Source of the DNA: Cudoniella acicularis
Lineage: Eukaryota; Ascomycota; Leotiomycetes; Helotiales; Helotiaceae
DNA length: 64,000 bases
Assembly (NCBI GenBank): GCA_013054445.1
Contig: JAAMPI010000077.1
Coordinates: forward strand, 1-64,000
Direction: 5' to 3'
Under the pieces are notes generated by a model. It saw nothing but the letters and a program-made list of their open reading frames with translations. It was not told where the DNA came from and did no database searches. Both the position numbers and the translations under genes were made by a program. Below, in pieces: positions 59,527 to 64,000 of this stretch. Position 1 is the stretch's first letter. Each line of letters begins with the position of its first letter.

Positions 59527-59816
59527 TGCCAAACAGCTGTCAGGAATCTCTAATCATGCCCCGAGCAATCGACGTTCTCTCCGAAAAAATCACTTTCGAG
59601 TCCACCAAAATATACCGTGTTGACGAAGTTTATGCCCGTTAAGGGGAGGTAAGTAGGATCCGTTCTGAATGTGGAAGTTATCTAAACAGTATGTTAAAGT
59701 GGAGAGTGGAGAAATTTAGAATGGATGAGGGAGTAGATTCTGACAACTGCACTAAGCTGTGGTTTGTGTTTTTGGATGAGGCTTTGAAGGATAGGGATGG
59801 CGAGGCGACGGGATGA
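59527..59816 (+). CDS. Possible small gene, unknown
   Basis: A promoter-like CT-rich leader precedes ATG 59527, which opens 38 codons (IDVLSEKITFESTKIYRVDE). After a donor-like GTAAGT (59650) and an acceptor-like AACAG (59691), a second coding-looking stretch (MLKWRVEKFRMDEGVDSDN, then KLWFVFLDEALKDRDGEATG) ends in a stop near 59814-59816. The two halves do not join cleanly in one frame with the best splice sites, so the structure is uncertain. No family is recognised. Confidence 0.25.
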
Positions 59817-61919
59817 GGGGATGAGGGGTGGTTTATCTGGTTACTCTCTCTTTTTCAATTCTGGCTGGTTGGTTTTGGCAGTTACTTTGCTGTATTATCT
59901 TTTTAGTCTGTTGCAGAGAGTGAGAGTGTGAGCGTGGCTGGTTTTATTGTTAGGTATTCCTCGGTTAGTCAGTCATTATTCTTTGTACAGCGGCGATAGT
60001 TTAAGAGTCTTTTCTTCGGAGATTTAGCTACGCGTGTGTAGTACAGTGCAATAAATGGAAAAGCTTTGATTTTCTCCATTTTTAGATATAGAATAGATCT
60101 TTTCCTACATTGTGAATTGTTCGGCATCTCAGCGTGGCAAACGCGCACCTATCGCTACTGCACTTTCCTCCATCGCTCCTTCCCGCTCAAGCTTCGTGTT
60201 ACCCTCTGCGACGTAAGATTACCTATCGAGTAGCCTCCAAAGGTTTTCGCCGTGACTAGTAGTATCTCTTTCTTCAGTCCAGAAATACCAGCTAGGGAAG
60301 CGACGTCCCACCCACTCTACTGCAAGTTTCCAATTCGGGCATTGCAGTGATGTCATGATACAGTGATGCTTGAAATGAGCTGAAGTCTTGTGATGGAAAT
60401 AGTGGAAAGAGGTAAGCTGCGAGTTCTGAAATTGATTGTCGGTACGGTAGTGTTGCAGTAACACAAACACAAACACAAACATAGACGAGAGAATATCTGC
60501 GTGGCTGCGGCATGTAACACACATGTCTGTTGTGCCGTCTCGCTATTTCTGGTTTTCGCAAACTTGCTGCGCCAGCTAGCTGCATGCTGCCGTGTGGAGG
60601 CTGCTCTTTCGTACCTGTCCTTTTTTCTCTCTCGACGTTGGGAGGATACTGCCCGCTGGTGACACCGTCTTGAAATATGAGGTTTGGAAGATTTCCTGTG
60701 AGATCAATGGCTGAGTGGGATATAACGATTTTGTATCTTGAATTTGGAAAATTCGGGGCTAGCTGCAGTGTTGCGGAGGTAAGAGTACCGGGCGCCCTTT
60801 TTGCTAGCATTCGAGGATTTGGAGCTGTGCTGTGTGCTAGCGAAAGAGGTTGAGAAGGTGGTGTTTTATGGGAATATTGTTTGATTTTGTTTGAAATTTG
60901 AAATGGATTTGACCTGTCATCCTCAAGAGACATGCGAAGCTGACAAGATTTCTCTTTGATTATTCAGATCCTGTTATGCTGTCTGAGAACAGTGGTCCGT
61001 TGAAAGAAAGCTCATTTGCTCAAAGGTACAAAGTTCTGGAGTTCTTATTCTCAAAAGAAAGGTGTGGTGTTTCGAGTCCTGAAATGTCCCAATCGCGCAG
61101 TAAACCCTATTTTCCCGAAAGAAACCCCAAAGGTTGCGAAGAACACTATTACTACACCCAAGAGGAACTGGCAAAGAATTCCGAAATTCGATGAGCCTCA
61201 GTAGGACAAAAAGGTCAGCTTACACCAACCTCCAGCTCGCACGTAACACGTGGTATCCATAACCAGTTCCTAGTCGGGTGCGGGTATGCAGCGTGGCTCT
61301 TGCTCGGAATTCTCGTGTTATTTCGGGCTGGACTTCCGGTGTAGTGGTACGGTGCCACTTGTATCACAAAGACGCGGGTGTGAGACGTACGGAATTTGTA
61401 GTGCTAGACAAGGTAGCGTCCTAAAAGAGATGGTGAATCGGTGGAGCGATGTGACGTAGATTTCCCGACTTTCAATGTGTCACAGCTCTAGATAAAATTT
61501 TCATGGTTCTCGTTGAATGTGTTGAAAGAAGCTTTTGAATCTCACGGGCTGTTCGGAAAGATTTTTGGCGTCGAAATTAAAATCATGATTGTTGAAATCG
61601 AGATATGATGTAGTTTGCGTGTGAAAAGGGGGGTTGGAAGTGTCGTAAGGAGATATGAAGTCTGGCAGGTTCTGATCCATTAAAAATCTTGGACAAATAA
61701 CATTGTGGAAAGCAACTTGAATCGTTCTGATCGAGTAAACTATTGGCAGAGTTTCCTTCATTGGCCCAGAACACAGTTGCCAGAAACTTGCAGCTTGGTT
61801 GAGTCGGACTAAGAGAAGCTCTCCAAGTAGTATGTTGTAGTGAAATCTTGTATTTCTCCGCCTTTAATCGTAAGTTTTGCCGGAGGAGATCCCCATAACC
61901 ATGGCACTTTTATTTCCCT
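59817..61919. other. Intergenic, one weak frame
   Basis: A 213-codon frame on the minus strand (60933-60292, starting MSLEDDRSNPFQISNKIK) has an ATG but low-complexity content, including Val-Cys repeats from an ACACAAAC microsatellite at about 60461-60481. I do not regard it as a supported gene. Nothing else is recognised. Confidence 0.4.
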
Positions 61920-63571
61920 TCATAATACTTCTACAAGAGACTCCGGATGAAAGCCATCCATTTTCAACTTTCGCCTCAGTTGCAACTCTCTTCGAAGCCC
62001 GCAATTCTCAGGAGTAATCTGTTCTCCTGACGGTTCCAAAATCTGGAGTACTTTCCCCACAATCCTCGCACACAATTCGGCATCCCACATGCCCTCTTTC
62101 CTCGGTGCCCTCTGCAACAGCTTCCAAGCTTTTCGTCTCAACGCGAGGTTGTCGCACTTCATAGCAGTATAGAAGAGAGGAGCAGTAATGCCAAGGCTAG
62201 TTGAGAAGTTGAATATCTCAGGAGGTGCGGCATAAGTGAGCTGTCCCGTATCGACTATTTCACAGAGAGTAATGATGTCGGAAAATAATTTGTCGCATGC
62301 CCGAGAATTGTCAACCGCGATGATAACCATGAGATGGAAAGCCTTCAACAACGAAGCTCCTCTGACTATTCGTTCAATTGAGGGTTTCGATTTGTCTGAT
62401 CTAGCCAGAAATTCTTTGAGGGATTGTTCCCATTCGACCAGGAGAATAAAATGCTTTTGCTTCAGCACTGACTGTAATATTGGAACTGGTCGTGCTGGGT
62501 CGCGGTCACAAATGTATTCGGTACCAATTGAGCTTAGTGCTTGGTGAGCATCTTCGATGCTGTCAAATCTCGCGAGTGGACGATCTGGTATGGTGGTCCT
62601 AAGTTCCTGCCATAATGCTGAACGGTAATTATCCGAGCGAGGATTAAGGAAGAGACATGCTTGACATCCAAGACGCATAAGCAAAGAGGCAAACTCTTCT
62701 CTCTGGTCATTTGGCAATGAAGAGCCAGAAGTTTGGATGTCTTGGAGTATATTGAGGCCGGATCTGAGGTGAATTAGTGCTGATTGGTAATTGCCGAACA
62801 GGCTATCAAAGCAGACGAATAATATACAAGCCATCAATGCGAGTTCTGGTCGATCTGCTTGTGTGACCAGTATTTGTTGTAAGTGACTGATGGCCTTTGT
62901 GTGCTGCCTCAATGCAAATTGTAAAGAAGAATGATGCTGACTAGTGGGGACCAATTGACTGGCATTGAAGTGTTGATGTAAGGCACCGATAGCAATAACG
63001 GCATGTCGAATGCATGGCTCGGCGAGACTTACTTGCAATATTCGTCTTTGCCAAAAGTCGGAGGAGAAATGGCCCGATAATCCTGGAGCGGAAAAATTGG
63101 CGAAGAAGAACAGAACCTGCCTCTCATCATGACCCACAGCCGGAAGAGGAGATGGTGCGTACGAAGGGGCTAAGAGGGATCGAGGCTGTTCATGGGTTGA
63201 GGGGGGAGGACACCATTCACAAGTCCGACGAGCTTTGATGCATCGTTTGCATTTTGGCCTACCCTCTGGAAATATGTAGTCAGCATGATGCCTCTGGGTG
63301 TTTTCTTAGTAATCCCCATTAGGATTTAGTGCAAGTAAAAAGGGGGGAATGTCGAATTAATGAATGCTATTGGAGGTGGAATCGGCTATCTTGACTCGAT
63401 AACTCAAATAATATTCAGGGCGACTTGCCATCACATTTAACATGCCGTTTTTCTGCTATTCCATCAGTCACGCACCTCTTCACCCCCGAATTGAAACTTA
63501 CTGCATGTAACACAGCCAGTGCGGCTAGGAGTTCCACACACACGATAGATTTTGTTCTTGTCCCTTTCCAT
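61920..63571 (-). CDS. Zn2Cys6 fungal transcription factor
   Basis: Exons 63571-63502, 63452-63429 and 63265-61920 give 479 residues in phase. Exons 1-3 assemble the binuclear zinc cluster: TGCVTCKKRHVKC, then DEGRPKCKRCIKARRTCEWC, matching CX2CX6CX6CX2CX6C. This is the DNA-binding domain unique to fungi. After a short Pro/Ser linker, the rest is helical (LAEPCIRHAVIAIGALH, ALMACILFVCFDSLFGN, LLMRLGCQACLF), as in the middle-homology region of this family. The 24-nt second exon is flanked by a normal 49-nt GT-AG intron and a 163-nt intron whose donor is GCAAGT (a GC-AG intron). No cluster of metabolic genes surrounds it, so the target is unknown. Confidence 0.88.
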
Positions 63572-64000
63572 GGCTACAGCGTGGGCACCGCGCTAATCTT
63601 CGTCCTGGTCAATCTTTAGCCCGCGTCTAACAAGATGCTTGGATCTTGGTACAGGATGGACATGAGATGAGTTGATAAAGAAAAATGCATGTTGGGACTT
63701 GGAGATGAAGTGGTGAGCTTCTAGTGGTTGAAGGGATATTGTTGGCTGAGGAGACGAGGATGTTTGTGAAAGGGGTTTAGTTGCTCACGAGCTGGCAGGG
63801 GGAAGACCGGAGGGGAGTTTCCCCGACTTTCCACGTGATCAGTATTTTCCCCTTTTCGCCGTTTGCATTCATCATTCATGCTTTCTATGATTCTCGGGTA
63901 GGGAATCTCGATAGCGGATATATATATATTCAGAGAGAATTCATATGGTTTCGCTACTTCAACTTAGTTTAGAAACCTGTGACTATTCCTACGACCGTTG
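63572..64000. other. Upstream region of the Zn2Cys6 gene
   Basis: No coding exon or repeat is recognised up to the window edge. Confidence 0.5.

Noticed and set aside
60292..60933. 213-codon frame on the minus strand
   Set aside because: Low complexity including a Val-Cys microsatellite run; no family, no introns, no promoter signal.
1..64000. CRISPR arrays, bacterial operons, ribosome binding sites, rRNA
   Set aside because: Genes are intron-containing and eukaryotic; no spaced identical repeats or rRNA-like sequence was seen.

Overview
The window looks like a chromosome segment of a filamentous ascomycete (Pezizomycotina; Leotiomycetes is my guess from gene style, not something the sequence proves). 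Genes are broken by many short introns of about 45-60 nt with GT..CTAAC/CTGAC..AG signals. Fungal families are present (HET, Zn2Cys6, F-box, OPT, GPR1/FUN34/YaaH, RTC5/TLDc, fungal AAA ATPase), and one repeat carries the signature of repeat-induced point mutation (RIP).

Layout. 1-256: 5' end of an unknown membrane-anchored protein (minus). 1799-4570: phospholipase D (minus) with a one-base frameshift near its C-terminus. 5853-8568: small oligopeptide transporter (minus) with a probable 9-nt microexon. 9583-10766: a NIT2-type omega-amidase start joined to a headless pICln gene (minus). 11777-18308: very large MFS-like membrane protein (plus), its 5' part spread over three frames. 19763-20815: F-box-like protein (minus). 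22098-22386: small secreted protein with perfectly periodic CX3C pairs. 24488-25864: unknown protein ending in an AT-hook, preceded by a diverged tandem repeat of about 52 bp. 27591-29145: secreted type I phosphodiesterase/nucleotide pyrophosphatase. 31227-33214: C2H2 zinc-finger protein.

35703-41572 is a damaged block. An actin-family gene survives only as its C-terminal end, followed by about 3.5 kb of RIP-mutated repeat and a solo-looking LTR, and the LTR cuts off the 3' end of RTC5. 42323-44495 holds a fungal-specific unknown with a Cys-rich leader. 45078-45371 encodes a small membrane protein.

45750-49613 is the most unusual locus: a heterokaryon-incompatibility HET domain fused in one exon to a DUF7025-type and AAA+ ATPase module. 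It has 11 phase-consistent exons and about 1110 residues, but one splice acceptor reads GG instead of AG.

After a gene-poor stretch come an acetate-transporter-like protein (53149-54112, minus), another long gene-poor stretch, and a Zn2Cys6 transcription factor (61920-63571, minus) with a GC-AG intron. There is no sign of one shared pathway: the genes read as ordinary dispersed fungal genes plus a rearranged transposon junction and a likely allorecognition or cell-death gene. Exon models were built by hand from splice signals and phase; family names come from recall, without database searches.
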